Under the pieces are notes generated by a model that saw nothing but the letters and a program-made list of their open reading frames with translations, ran no database searches and had not been told where the DNA came from. Positions 34,979 to 42,967 of a stretch of 50,194 nt of DNA are shown here, piece after piece. The position numbers were made by a program, and so were the translations under genes. The DNA is taken from positions 1 through 50,194 of the forward strand of contig CAINWJ010000010.1 in the NCBI GenBank assembly GCA_903854455.1. The letters run 5' to 3'. This DNA comes from Candidatus Peribacteria bacterium (GTDB taxonomy: Bacteria; Patescibacteriota; Gracilibacteria; Peribacterales; Peribacteraceae). How positions within the stretch are numbered: the first letter of the stretch is position 1; each line of letters starts with the position of its first letter.

Positions 34979-36172
34979 TTGCCCACTCTTCTCCTCATCT
35001 CCCCTTACTGGAAGGAAGACCACCGTTGGATGGTCAGTTCCTACAAATTGGCTGAGCTGTGGCAGAGGCTCGGGTACCGGGTGGTGGTGATGTGTATGGG
35101 ACGAACGGGGGATCAGGGACCCTTCGGCTTCGCTCAGGGCGAGTCAGGGATCAGGGATCAGGATGGGAAAAATATTCAAAATGAGCGCGAGGCTGCTGCC
35201 CCGCAGGCACCAGAAATTCACCGTATTCCTGATTTCTTCATTCCCGATCCTTGGAACTACGGCATCGCGTTTGGATTTGCGGGGAAAGCGCTGAAGCTGG
35301 CACGAGAGATCAAGCCGGATGTGATTGTTGTGAATAAAGTCTTGTTCTGGAGCTCATTCGCCTTGCTCCGTTTACGATTGGCAGGATTCAAGGTGATCCT
35401 CACGACGGATGCGCTCGTCGGCATGACGTGGTGGCCGAGGACGCGCCTCGCCAAGATCGGTGCCGCCATCTACGCATGGACGCTGGGGTGGCTGATACTC
35501 AAGGCGGCAACGCAGGTGGTGTTCTTCCATCCGCAACCCCCTACCCTCCTCCGAAAACTTGGTATCGCGGAGAAATCGATTGTTATTCCTACGGGGATTG
35601 ATGCTGCGCCTTTTTCCCTCACCCCTGACCCCTCTCCCGATGGGAGAGGGGAAGTGGTTGTTACATATATTGGGCGACTGGAATCCGTCAAAGGTGTGGA
35701 GGATTTCGTTGCGGCTGCACTGAAGGTGAAGCGGGATCATCCGGAGCTGACGGTTCAGGTGGTCGGTTGGTCGAAGAAGGATCATCCGCTGGTGGAGGCA
35801 CACAAGGATCAGGTTGTCTTCACGGGTCTGCGTCATGACATCCCGGCGATCCTGGCGGCGACGGATATCTTCGTGCTCCCGAGCTACTCGGAAGGACTCA
35901 GCAATGCGCTAATGGAGGCGATGGCAGCCGGTTGCGCGTGTATAGCAAGCGACGTCGGCGGCAATGCGTTCCTCATCCAAAACGGGATCTCAGGGTTTCT
36001 GTTCCCCACAGGAGACAGGGAAGCACTGGCAGCTCACATTCGCCGACTAGTGGAAGATCCGGCGAAGCGGGAGGCGTTAGGCAGTAGTGCTCGTAAGAGA
36101 ATCATCGAGTACTTCAGTTCGAGTGTTACTGGTAGGCAATGGAGCCGGTTGTTCGGGAGTTTCGGGAACTGA
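34979..36172 (+). CDS. GT4 glycosyltransferase carrying repeat-derived insertions
   Basis: 397 residues, probably from TTG 34979 (PTLLLISPYWKEDHRW). GT-B fold; the C-terminal half has VVTYIGRLESVKGVEDFV and SYSEGLSNALMEAMAAG, the EX7E-type nucleotide-sugar site of family GT4. Three stretches are encoded by interspersed repeats: GPFGFAQGES (CCCTGAGCG family, about residue 46), EAAAPQAP (the GCGGGGCAGC palindrome, about residue 70) and LTPDPSPDGRGE (CCCTCACC family, about residue 213). All keep the frame and probably form surface loops. Its 3' end overlaps the minus-strand gene at 36077 by 96 bases. Confidence 0.88.
   Translation: MPTLLLISPYWKEDHRWMVSSYKLAELWQRLGYRVVVMCMGRTGDQGPFGFAQGESGIRDQDGKNIQNEREAAAPQAPEIHRIPDFFIPDPWNYGIAFGFAGKALKLAREIKPDVIVVNKVLFWSSFALLRLRLAGFKVILTTDALVGMTWWPRTRLAKIGAAIYAWTLGWLILKAATQVVFFHPQPPTLLRKLGIAEKSIVIPTGIDAAPFSLTPDPSPDGRGEVVVTYIGRLESVKGVEDFVAAALKVKRDHPELTVQVVGWSKKDHPLVEAHKDQVVFTGLRHDIPAILAATDIFVLPSYSEGLSNALMEAMAAGCACIASDVGGNAFLIQNGISGFLFPTGDREALAAHIRRLVEDPAKREALGSSARKRIIEYFSSSVTGRQWSRLFGSFGN
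35120..35146. repeat. CCCTGAGCG-family repeat inside the GT4 gene
   Basis: CCCTTCGGCTTCGCTCAGGG, hairpin-like, followed by octamer-like GTCAGGGATCAGGGATCAGG. Encodes PFGFAQGES in frame. Confidence 0.8.
35616..35652. repeat. CCCTCACC-family repeat inside the GT4 gene
   Basis: CCCTCACCCCTGACCCCTCT followed by CCCGATGGGAGAGGGG; encodes LTPDPSPDGRGE. This type of coding insertion is known from many bacterial genomes. Confidence 0.85.
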
Positions 36173-36406
36173 TTCATTGGGGAGGCTTTCACTCGCAATA
36201 CGCCACAGTACCTCGGCAAGGAAAGCTGACATGTCTTCGAATTCTTTGTATTGCTGACGAGCTATGGCACGGAATTTTTCCACTGCTTGTGATATGGCTT
36301 CGGCATTATGCGCCCCGGACGGCGCAGAGCTTACGTTAGAAACTTCGAGTGCTGCTTCTCTAAGTTCCTTAGAGATAGGAAACTGATTCGGGCTGAGTTT
36401 TTTCAT
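36077..36406 (-). CDS. Unknown small protein
   Basis: 109 residues (MKKLSPNQFPISKELREAA). Two probable helices (EAISQAVEKFRAIARQQY and DMSAFLAEVLWRIAS), then a Pro/Thr/Ser-rich tail; no recognised family. It overlaps the 3' end of the GT4 gene on the other strand by 96 bases, and the low-complexity tail is exactly that overlap, as expected for a C-terminus that ran into its neighbour. The promoter is one of the best in the window. Confidence 0.65.
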   Translation of the reverse strand: MKKLSPNQFPISKELREAALEVSNVSSAPSGAHNAEAISQAVEKFRAIARQQYKEFEDMSAFLAEVLWRIASESLPNESVPETPEQPAPLPTSNTRTEVLDDSLTSTTA

Positions 36407-36412
36407 GCGCTC

Positions 36413-36441
36413 ATTATTTTCCTGCCGTTCTATACTTACAA
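36413..36441 (-). promoter_or_regulatory. Promoter of the 109-residue gene
   Basis: On the minus strand TTGTAA, 17 bases, AATAAT, then six bases to the ATG at 36406: full -35/-10 geometry with a leaderless start. Confidence 0.6.
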
Positions 36442-36500
36442 CATTTTTCTTCTACTGGTGCCAGTAAGGTCTTCCTCTCGCTACAAAGTCATAGTTCGCA

Positions 36501-36506
36501 TACCAT
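36501..36506 (+). promoter_or_regulatory. -10 box of a leaderless promoter
   Basis: TACCAT, seven bases before ATG 36514. It overlaps the alternative ATG at 36505 and so argues against it. Confidence 0.45.
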
Positions 36507-36513
36507 GCTTTCC

Positions 36514-37641
36514 ATGAAGAGGCACCTCGTTATCCTCTCGGCTTTTCTCTTCCCCTTCCGTTCCGGTGCCGAGGCGATGGTGGAGGAGGTGTCGGTGCGG
36601 CTGACGGATGAGTTTGACGTGACGATTGTGACGGCGCGGTTGAAACGATCACTGCCGAAGCGGGATCATCTTTTACCCCCACCCCCAATCCCTCCCCCGA
36701 GTCCGCTGCGGCGGACGGTCGGGAGAGGGGAGAATGGTGTTCATGTGGTTCGTGTCGGGCTTGGCTTCTCCTTCGATAAGTATTTATTCCCGTTCCTGGC
36801 ACCGTTTGCTGTTTTGCGATTGAAGCCCGACATCATTCACGCGGTGCTGGAATCGTACGCGGGGTTGGCGTTGGTGTTCTGTAAGTGGATCGTGCCGCGG
36901 GCGAAGCGGGTTCTGACACTCCAGAGTACGAATACTTCATTGTTCTTGGGTCCCATTCACCGCTGCGCACACATCATCACCGCGATCAGTTCGGCACTCA
37001 TTGAACGGGCGAAGACGTTCGGTCGGTCGGATGTCGTGCTCATTCCAAACGGCATCGATCTCGCTGCTATCAACCGTCTGTGTACGGAGCATCCCAAGGA
37101 TTCCGGTTGCATCCTCTTCGCGGGGCGACTGGAGCCGATGAAGGGAGTGGATGTGTTGTTCCAGGCATTTGCGAAGGCGATCACCGGTCTGTCGCCGGAT
37201 ATTCATTTGCGCATCGTCGGTGGCGGATCGCAGGAGAAGATGCTCCAGGATCTCGCCAAATCTCTTGAGATCGATCATCGCGTGACGTACACCGGACGCA
37301 TCGACCATCGTGCAGTGCTCGCGGAATTTGCCCGTGCAGAAATCTTCTGCGGACTGTCGCGGAGCGAGGCGCTTGGGAATGTCTTTCTGGAAGCGCAGGC
37401 TTCGGGTTGTGCCGTGATCGCGACGAACATCGGCGGGATTCCGGAGATCGTGAAGGATCAGGAGAGCGGATTGCTTGTCCCGCCAGATGATATCGATGCT
37501 TCTGCAAAGGCGATCAAATCACTGCTGGCTGATCCCGGATTGCGTGCGAGATTGTCGATAGCAGCGAAGAAGGGGATGGAGCGGTATGATTGGCAGGTTA
37601 TTTCCATGGCTTATACAAGAGCATTATCAGGTGGTGTATGA
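36514..37641 (+). CDS. GT4 glycosyltransferase
   Basis: 375 residues (MKRHLVILSAFLFPFRSGAE). N-terminal GT-B domain with the acceptor-site opening FPFRSGAEAMVEEV; C-terminal domain with CILFAGRLEPMKGVDVLFQA, IVGGGSQEKML and LSRSEALGNVFLEAQASG, the EX7E site of GT4. A repeat of the CCCTCACC family encodes PPPPIPPPSPLRRTVGRGE at about residues 53-72, in frame. It probably adds a sugar to the same surface glycan as the neighbouring glycosyltransferases. Confidence 0.9.
   Translation: MKRHLVILSAFLFPFRSGAEAMVEEVSVRLTDEFDVTIVTARLKRSLPKRDHLLPPPPIPPPSPLRRTVGRGENGVHVVRVGLGFSFDKYLFPFLAPFAVLRLKPDIIHAVLESYAGLALVFCKWIVPRAKRVLTLQSTNTSLFLGPIHRCAHIITAISSALIERAKTFGRSDVVLIPNGIDLAAINRLCTEHPKDSGCILFAGRLEPMKGVDVLFQAFAKAITGLSPDIHLRIVGGGSQEKMLQDLAKSLEIDHRVTYTGRIDHRAVLAEFARAEIFCGLSRSEALGNVFLEAQASGCAVIATNIGGIPEIVKDQESGLLVPPDDIDASAKAIKSLLADPGLRARLSIAAKKGMERYDWQVISMAYTRALSGGV
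36676..36731. repeat. CCCTCACC-family repeat inside the second GT4 gene
   Basis: CCCCCACCCCCAATCCCTCC, then GTCCGCTGCGGCGGAC (a palindrome) and CGGGAGAGGGGAG. The frame is kept, giving a Pro-rich loop. Confidence 0.8.
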
Positions 37642-37648
37642 GGAATAA

Positions 37649-37677
37649 TTGACAGAATAATTTGGAGAGGGTTTCAT
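37649..37677 (+). promoter_or_regulatory. Promoter of the 53-residue gene
   Basis: TTGACA, 17 bases, TTTCAT, then six bases to the ATG at 37684. The -35 is perfect, the -10 weak; the geometry equals that of the other leaderless promoters. Confidence 0.55.
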
Positions 37678-37683
37678 ATAAAC

Positions 37684-37845
37684 ATGTGTGAACTTTCTGA
37701 ACCTCCAACGCAAAAGGATCCGCTGGACGCATATCTTCAAAAAAATTTTCGTCCAACAGAACAGGATTTTGAGAGACCAAGTCCAAGGTTGGCAAACGCA
37801 ATTGAAGAAATCTTCGGTCGCCCCGCTGAATTTGCTGCAAGGTAG
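37684..37845 (+). CDS. Unknown 53-residue protein
   Basis: The frame from ATG 37684 reads MCELSEPPTQKDPLDAYLQK and continues to the TAG at 37843. It ends ANAIEEIFGRPAEFAAR. Composition (charged, helical, few rare codons) is protein-like, and it has its own promoter. The other frames over this stretch look less natural. No family is recognised. It is too short to be called by most gene finders. Confidence 0.55.
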   Translation: MCELSEPPTQKDPLDAYLQKNFRPTEQDFERPSPRLANAIEEIFGRPAEFAAR

Positions 37846-37853
37846 TTTTGCCT

Positions 37854-37920
37854 ATTCGATAATCCCCCTGATCGTCTCCACACAGTGATCGACACTTTCA
37901 TTGACTAGCATGTGGTCGAA
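37854..37920 (-). pseudogene. Duplicated 3' end of the DUF35-kinase gene
   Basis: On the minus strand it reads FDHMLVNESVDHCVETIRGI and ends with the same IIE-stop as the real gene at 38071. The two copies differ at only a few bases over 67. Between them (37921-38070) lie two interspersed repeats, so the duplication accompanied insertion or exchange of repeat DNA. Confidence 0.85.
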
Positions 37921-38029
37921 CCCCCACCCCCTAACCCCCTCCCCCGGTGGGAGAGGGGGAATCTTTTTCGATGATCATTACAGGAAGTCATCCTTCCGTC
38001 ACTTGCCCTGAGCGAAGCTGAAGGGTCGG
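37921..38029. repeat. CCCTCACC and CCCTGAGCG repeats between the two gene ends
   Basis: CCCCCACCCCCTAACCCCCT with GGTGGGAGAGGGGG (37921-37961), then ACTTGCCCTGAGCGAAGCTG and AAGGGTCGG (38001-38029). No gene lies in this stretch. Confidence 0.8.
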
Positions 38030-38070
38030 CGGAAAGAAGTGGATGGGGGTGGTTGAACATCAGCCGACCA

Positions 38071-38970
38071 TTATTCGATAATTCCTCTGATCGTCTCCAC
38101 ACAGTGATCGACACTTTCATTGACCAGCATGTGATCGAACAGGTGTGCGTGGGAGTCCAGGGCTTCCAGGTGTGATTTTGCATTCTTGATTTGCTCTGCG
38201 ATCTGCAGTTCGGAATCTTCACGCGAGCGCAAGCGGTGGAGTAATGCCGAGAGCATTCTGCGGTGAGATGTCCCCGGTGGGAGCAGTCCGCAGCTTAAAA
38301 TTGTCCTTCGTCCGAGAGACTTCGCCAGTCCTTCCAGAAGATGAATGTCGGTCGTGACGACGGGCAGTTTCTTCTTCTGCCAGATCAGGTCGATGTCTTT
38401 CCTGCGGTAACCCGCGCTGTACTGACCGCTGTCGGTCAACGTCGAGTGTGCGACGATCTCGCCGCTCTCGATCATTGCCTGGAACTTTGTTTCCGATACG
38501 ACAATGTGCGGTTCTGTGTGTGCGCTCTTCAGTTTGCGCGTTGTCACCATCGGTACCTGCTCCACGACGCTGGAGAACATGCTGAGCAGTGCCTTGGAGA
38601 TGGTGGTTTTGCCAACACCCGACGGTCCCGTCAGTGCCAACACGTAGGTGCGGACGGTGAAGAGTGGGGTTGCGACCGGGACCACGACTTCGTACTTGAG
38701 ATCGTTGATGAAGAGTCCGTTCTCCATTGTTCGGATCTTCCTCATTCGTGGAGCGACGATGGCTCCTATGGCAGGTGGCGCGCTCTCCGGCGTCATCTGT
38801 GCCATCACTTTCGTTCCATCTTCCTTCTCGATCAGCGCAACGGTATAGGCATCCGATCCGAAGCCTTTCGGAGGATTGTGGATGGTCGTGAAGCTCAGAA
38901 TCGTGCCGCGGAGCAGCGGAGTTTTGCTGAGAGCTTGGGTGCGGCGGTGGAGGGAAGGGATACGATCCAA
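38071..38970 (-). CDS. DUF35-like OB-fold fused to a guanylate-kinase-like domain
   Basis: 299 residues, probably from TTG 38970. Residues about 18-98 (LRGTILSFTTIHNPPKGFGS, then DAYTVALIEKEDGTKVMAQM) match the OB-fold of DUF35 proteins; the rubredoxin-like zinc ribbon that normally precedes it is absent (no Cys in the first 130 residues). Residues about 108-299 are a guanylate-kinase-like P-loop domain: GPSGVGKTT at 115-123, MVTTRK at 141-146, then FQAMIESGEIVAHSTL and VVTTDIHLLEGLAK. In archaea a DUF35 protein bridges acetoacetyl-CoA thiolase and HMG-CoA synthase; both enzymes are encoded just upstream here on the same strand, so the OB part may play that role. The role of the kinase part is unknown. 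Confidence 0.8.
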   Translation of the reverse strand: MDRIPSLHRRTQALSKTPLLRGTILSFTTIHNPPKGFGSDAYTVALIEKEDGTKVMAQMTPESAPPAIGAIVAPRMRKIRTMENGLFINDLKYEVVVPVATPLFTVRTYVLALTGPSGVGKTTISKALLSMFSSVVEQVPMVTTRKLKSAHTEPHIVVSETKFQAMIESGEIVAHSTLTDSGQYSAGYRRKDIDLIWQKKKLPVVTTDIHLLEGLAKSLGRRTILSCGLLPPGTSHRRMLSALLHRLRSREDSELQIAEQIKNAKSHLEALDSHAHLFDHMLVNESVDHCVETIRGIIE

Positions 38971-39074
38971 TGTAGAATTTAGAATGTAGAATGTAGAATG
39001 GAAGAAGGCTGAGAAAGGTCGTTGAGCTGCATAGAAAGCATCATTTTACATTCTACATTATACATTTTACATTC
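38969..39074. repeat. Heptamer inverted-repeat element C
   Basis: Left arm AATGTAGAATTTAGAATGTA and onward, right arm CATTTTACATTCTACATTAT and onward, loop of about 40 bases. It fills the gap between the thiolase and the DUF35-kinase gene, and its left arm overlaps the start codon of the latter; TAAATT of the arm lies five bases before that TTG. Confidence 0.88.
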
Positions 39075-39076
39075 GG

Positions 39077-40216
39077 TCAGATGCTCTCTAGCAGGTGAAT
39101 CGTGCACGTTGCCCCAACACCGCCCAAATTGTGTGCCAGGACGCGCTTGGCGTTCTGCACTTGGTTCGGGGCTTGTTTGGTGAGTTGCTTGAAGCAATCC
39201 AGCACCTGCTTTACTCCAGTGGCGCCGATGGGATGACCGCAGGCTTTGAGCCCGCCGCTCGTATTGATGGGGCAGGCACCATCGATGTCGGTATCTCCCT
39301 GTTTATACAGTTGAATGGCTTCGCCTTCGGGTGCGAATCCCATGTCCTCGAGATGGATAAGGGACGCGATGGAGAAGCAGTCGTGGAGTTCGATGGCATC
39401 GATGTCGTTTCGCTTCCAACCGGCTTCACTGAGCGCATTGGCAAATGCCGTCTTCGTGCTGGTAAATGATGTGATGCTTGCACGATCAGTCAGGCTCAGC
39501 GCTTCCGTGCCGATCTGCGATGCGGCAAGGCGAACACCGGATTCATGCTTCGTGGAAAGGATGAGAGCGGCAGCACCGTCGGTGATCGGTGAGCAGTCGA
39601 GGAGCCGCAGCGGATCGGCGACGAGAGGACTCCTAGAAATGGACGCTGCGGGGATTTCTTTCCGGAACTGCGCGTACGGATTCTTCACCGCAGCCTTGTG
39701 GGACAGCGCGGACACCAGGCTCAGATCATCACGACTGAGATTGTACTTGTGCATGTAGGCGGTCGCCGTCAGCGCGAAGATCCCCGGGAACGTGAGGCCG
39801 GAGGGTCCATCCTTCTCCGCATCCGCGGCGTGCATCAGTGCACTCGTGACCAGTTCACCCGCGACATCCGTCAATTTCTCCGCACCGATCACCAGCACCG
39901 TCTCCGCACGATTACTTTCCAGCAGTGCACAAGCTGTGTGAATCGCAATCCCACCGGATGCGCATGCGGCTTCCACTCGGAGTGCCGGAGGATGGTGCGG
40001 CAGCAAACTGGAGCAGAACGTGCCGAGGTGTGCCTGCTCCGCCGTCTCGCCACCCAGCATGTTGCCGATAACCACCGCGTCGATGTCGGTGGGCAGGATC
40101 TTGGTTGCGGCGATGGCTCCGTCCACCGCAGAGCGGATCAGATCAGCCAGGGAAAAATCCCACAGCTCGCCAAACTTGGTTTGGCCTCCTCCGAGGACGT
40201 ACACAGGTTGAAGCAT
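39077..40216 (-). CDS. Acetyl-CoA C-acetyltransferase (thiolase), archaeal/SCP-x type
   Basis: 379 residues. Catalytic Cys C85 in VEAACASGGIAIHTA; ELHDCFSIASLI and ACGHPIGATGVKQV carry the active-site His residues. The HDCF motif and short length place it with the archaeal thiolases that work with HMG-CoA synthase and DUF35 rather than with FadA-type enzymes. It condenses two acetyl-CoA to acetoacetyl-CoA, the first step of the mevalonate pathway. The gene for the DUF35-like fusion is 106 bases downstream, HMG-CoA synthase upstream on the same strand. Confidence 0.9.
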   Translation of the reverse strand: MLQPVYVLGGGQTKFGELWDFSLADLIRSAVDGAIAATKILPTDIDAVVIGNMLGGETAEQAHLGTFCSSLLPHHPPALRVEAACASGGIAIHTACALLESNRAETVLVIGAEKLTDVAGELVTSALMHAADAEKDGPSGLTFPGIFALTATAYMHKYNLSRDDLSLVSALSHKAAVKNPYAQFRKEIPAASISRSPLVADPLRLLDCSPITDGAAALILSTKHESGVRLAASQIGTEALSLTDRASITSFTSTKTAFANALSEAGWKRNDIDAIELHDCFSIASLIHLEDMGFAPEGEAIQLYKQGDTDIDGACPINTSGGLKACGHPIGATGVKQVLDCFKQLTKQAPNQVQNAKRVLAHNLGGVGATCTIHLLESI

Positions 40217-40277
40217 AACGACCGCGAGAGTGTAGCGGAGAGGGAAGTGGGCGGGGATTGACGGATATAATTAATTA

Positions 40278-40619
40278 TTATTGTACGCAGCTTGCTACTG
40301 CATCCCATCCATCGTGGCTTTGATCAGGATTGGCACCCGTTCCATTTGTTCCAGCATGTCTGCTGGGGGGTCGACTATCAAGATAATCTTGATATGGATT
40401 CCGTTCTAATTCTTGAAAGTCTGCAACAGCAGCTGCTGGAGTCTCATTATTACACAGTCTTAACATTGCTTCTCGGGGAAGTGCTACACCATTTACGACT
40501 ATTGTTTCAAATCCACCACAATCACGGTCAACTCGGACATCCTTTTGCTCCGATGTTCTTAACTTATCGGCAATCGCTTGCACAGTCGGTTTTCCTCCTG
40601 GTGTCAGTCCGTTGTTCAT
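40278..40619 (-). CDS. Unknown small protein
   Basis: 113 residues from ATG 40619 (MNNGLTPGGKPTVQAIADKL). A helix-rich start, a CGGFETIVVNGVALPREAML strand-helix motif, and a disordered polar C-terminus (SRHAGTNGTGANPDQSHDG). No family recognised. It lies between HMG-CoA synthase and thiolase on the same strand and may be an independent insertion; codon use is close to its neighbours. Confidence 0.55.
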   Translation of the reverse strand: MNNGLTPGGKPTVQAIADKLRTSEQKDVRVDRDCGGFETIVVNGVALPREAMLRLCNNETPAAAVADFQELERNPYQDYLDSRPPSRHAGTNGTGANPDQSHDGWDAVASCVQ

Positions 40620-40669
40620 AGTCAAAACATTGGGAAAGTGAGAACAATTTAACAGGATATCTATTCATG

Positions 40670-41695
40670 TCAAGAATTCCGCATCTGCAAATATTCTCCA
40701 TAACTTAATCTCTTCAATTCCTGTTCCCCTTCCCGCGGCGGGAGGGATTTGCCGTCCTGGAGCATGGTAAACAGGAACGCATCGGCACCGGCACCGGAGC
40801 CGTAGGAGACCAAGAGAATTTTCTGACCTTTGGTGGCTTTTTCGAGGACGAACGTGAGACCGAGTGGTGAGCAGGCGGAGTAGGTGTTGCCGATATGCGG
40901 CACGATGAAGCCAAGTTTGAGTTGTTCTAGCGTGAAGCCGAGACGCTTGGCAGCTGCTGCGGGGAACTTGCCATTGGGCATGTGGAGGACGACGTGAGCG
41001 AAATCTTTGGGTTCCAGCTTCTCTTGTTCCATTATTTTTTTTGCAGCTGTGATGACGTGATGGAAGTACGCCGGTTCACCGGTGAAGCGACCGGCGTGGC
41101 GCGGGTGCTCTTCACCTGCATTGCGCCAGAAGTCCGGCGTGTCGGTGGTGAAGGAGAGTGTTGCATCGATGGAACAGATTCCGGGATTCTTCTTTGTCGG
41201 CATTCCGACGATGAATGCGGCGGCGCCGGCAGCTGCGGAATACTCCAGCGCGTCGCCGGGTTTGGATTGCGCGGTATCCGAGCCGATGGCCATGCCGGCT
41301 TTGATCTGCTTGGACTCCACCATTGATTTGATGACCTGCAGAGCAGCGGTACCGGCTTTGCAGGCGAACTCCAGGTCGGCGGCGTGGCAGAAAGGATTCA
41401 GCTTGAGTGCCGTCGCCAGCATCCCGCTCGTTGGCTTCACGGCGTAGGGGTGACTCTCGGATCCCACGAAGATTGCTGTGATTGATTCTGCATCCATATC
41501 ACCGGTTTCCAGTGCTTGTTTACCGGCTTCCCATGCCAGTGTGAAGGTGTCTTCATCTTTGGATGGGACGGACTTCTCGATGATGCCCAGCCCTTCCGCT
41601 TGCTCACTTCCGCGTTTCCAGTGCTCCGCGATCACTTTGGATTCGATGCGGTTTTTGGGAATGTAGCGGCCGAAGGAGAGGATGGAGGCGGGCAC
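40670..41695 (-). CDS. mvaS: Hydroxymethylglutaryl-CoA synthase, archaeal type
   Basis: 341 residues from GTG 41695 (MPASILSFGRYIPKNRI). Thiolase-fold initial-condensation enzyme: FVGSESHPYAVKPTSG, then LEFACKAGTAALQ with catalytic Cys C112; FHHVITAAKK and PHIGNTYSACSPLGL hold the His/Asn residues. About 340 residues is the archaeal length, shorter than the bacterial-eukaryotic form. It condenses acetyl-CoA with acetoacetyl-CoA to HMG-CoA. Expression probably starts from a -10 hexamer inside heptamer element D. Confidence 0.93.
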   Translation of the reverse strand: MPASILSFGRYIPKNRIESKVIAEHWKRGSEQAEGLGIIEKSVPSKDEDTFTLAWEAGKQALETGDMDAESITAIFVGSESHPYAVKPTSGMLATALKLNPFCHAADLEFACKAGTAALQVIKSMVESKQIKAGMAIGSDTAQSKPGDALEYSAAAGAAAFIVGMPTKKNPGICSIDATLSFTTDTPDFWRNAGEEHPRHAGRFTGEPAYFHHVITAAKKIMEQEKLEPKDFAHVVLHMPNGKFPAAAAKRLGFTLEQLKLGFIVPHIGNTYSACSPLGLTFVLEKATKGQKILLVSYGSGAGADAFLFTMLQDGKSLPPREGEQELKRLSYGEYLQMRNS

Positions 41696-41701
41696 GGGAT
41701 G

Positions 41702-41734
41702 GAATGTAGAATGTAGAATGTAGAATGTAAAATT
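41702..41734. repeat. Heptamer element D (single arm) with embedded promoter
   Basis: Four 7-base units (AATGTAGAATGTAGAATGTA and on). On the minus strand the last unit gives TACATT at 41703-41708, exactly seven bases before the GTG of HMG-CoA synthase, so the repeat supplies the -10 box. Confidence 0.85.
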
Positions 41735-41774
41735 ATTATTGAAAGGAGAATGGTTCGGGGAAGAATTTCTTCAT

Positions 41775-41866
41775 TAATGAATAGGGGAGCAGGATTCCTT
41801 CCTGCGGCACCGCGGGTACCCTCCTTCGCCCTGCGCGGCTTCGGAAGGGCAGGGAAACCCGCTCCC
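41775..41866. repeat. GC-rich repeat before the HAD gene
   Basis: GGGGAGCAGGATTCCTTCCT, GCACCGCGGGTACCC and GGGAAACCCGCTCCCC: a variant of the CCGCGGGTAGGAAACCCGC element, split by a further palindrome. A longer frame for the HAD gene would translate it. Confidence 0.6.
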
Positions 41867-41914
41867 CATTCAAAAAATGGTTCCTGCATTTCTTTCTCTG
41901 CTAAGCTCATAACA

Positions 41915-42778
41915 ATGTCTCCAATCAAGCTCGTCATCCTCGACATCGATGGGGTGATCATCGGAAGGAGGAAAGGGCATAATAATCCTGTGCCATCCGG
42001 TCCTGTGACGGATCGGATCCTTGAGCTGCAGAAAAAGGGGATCATGGTCAGCTACTGCACTAATCGATCATTCAGTGGTATCGGACAGATTCTTGAGAGC
42101 ACACAATCCAATGGTGTTCACATTGTTGATGGGGGTGCGATTCTGTTTGATGCCGGTAAACATGCGCCGACAGTGCAGCATATCATTGATCCTGTTGATG
42201 TTTCAGCTGCCATTGATTTCAGCGAGCGACATCAGGCGCATATCGAGGTTTATATTCTCGATCGGTATTTCATTCAGAGGAGCCAAAGCACTTCTATCAT
42301 TGTTCCTGAACATTCGCGGATTCTGGGTCAGGAGCCCGAGGTCGTGTCCTCACTTGCCGATGTGGCTACCCGATATCCCGTCGTTCGGATTCTCGCCGTT
42401 CTTCCTGATCAACAATCATCGGAGCAATTTACTGCGGACTGGAAATCGGAAGGATTGAGTGCGTCCCTGCATTGGGGAGTGCATCCGACACTGCTGCCGC
42501 ATCAGTTTGGTGTCATCACAGCGACGGGTGTTTCCAAAAAGAAAGGAATGTGTGAGCTGTTGGCACAAGCCGGTGTTTCCAGTGATCAGACTCTTGGCAT
42601 CGGAGATTGGATATCAGATTGGGAGTTCATGGAGGAATGCGGCTATGTGGGTGCGATGGGTAATGCAAATGATGAACTCAAGGAGAAGGTGAAGACTAAA
42701 GGTGACGGTCATTTCGTCATCGGTGGTGATGTGGATGAGGATGGGATTCTGAAGATTCTGGATCATTTCGGGGTGTGA
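41915..42778 (+). CDS. HAD-superfamily hydrolase, Cof-like
   Basis: 287 residues from ATG 41915 (MSPIKLVILDIDGVIIGRRK). Motif I DIDGV near residue 10, motif II as SYCTNRSFSG, and motif III/IV around GVSKKKGMCELL and GIGDWISDWEFME, the arrangement of Cof/SPP-type phosphatases with a C2 cap. The substrate is unknown; sugar phosphates are typical. It lies between HMG-CoA synthase and HMG-CoA reductase on the opposite strand, without an obvious pathway link. TAAGCT lies seven bases before the ATG. Confidence 0.85.
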   Translation: MSPIKLVILDIDGVIIGRRKGHNNPVPSGPVTDRILELQKKGIMVSYCTNRSFSGIGQILESTQSNGVHIVDGGAILFDAGKHAPTVQHIIDPVDVSAAIDFSERHQAHIEVYILDRYFIQRSQSTSIIVPEHSRILGQEPEVVSSLADVATRYPVVRILAVLPDQQSSEQFTADWKSEGLSASLHWGVHPTLLPHQFGVITATGVSKKKGMCELLAQAGVSSDQTLGIGDWISDWEFMEECGYVGAMGNANDELKEKVKTKGDGHFVIGGDVDEDGILKILDHFGV

Positions 42779-42841
42779 TTGTTGTCGAGGCGTTCGTAGA
42801 GCCACAACATTTTGCGGATCTACACATGTTTTATTTTTTTT

Positions 42842-42951
42842 GAGACGCCCCGGCGGGGCGTCTCTATTCTTGAATGCACCGCGGGTCGGGAGACCCGCTC
42901 CCAAATTTCAATTATCTTGGATTCACCGCGGGTAGGAAACCCGCTCCCCAA
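42842..42951. repeat. Three GC-rich palindromes in a row
   Basis: GAGACGCCCCGGCGGGGCGT, then CCGCGGGTCGGGAGACCCGC and CCGCGGGTAGGAAACCCGCT. They fill most of the gap between the convergent HAD and HMG-CoA reductase genes and could block read-through from both sides. Confidence 0.85.
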
Positions 42952-42967
42952 GGTATTTTACCTCAAT

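Noticed and set aside
37598..37840. Minus-strand 80-codon frame opposite the 53-codon gene
   Set aside because: It overlaps the end of the GT4 gene, has no promoter, and the plus-strand frame has a better composition and a TTGACA promoter.
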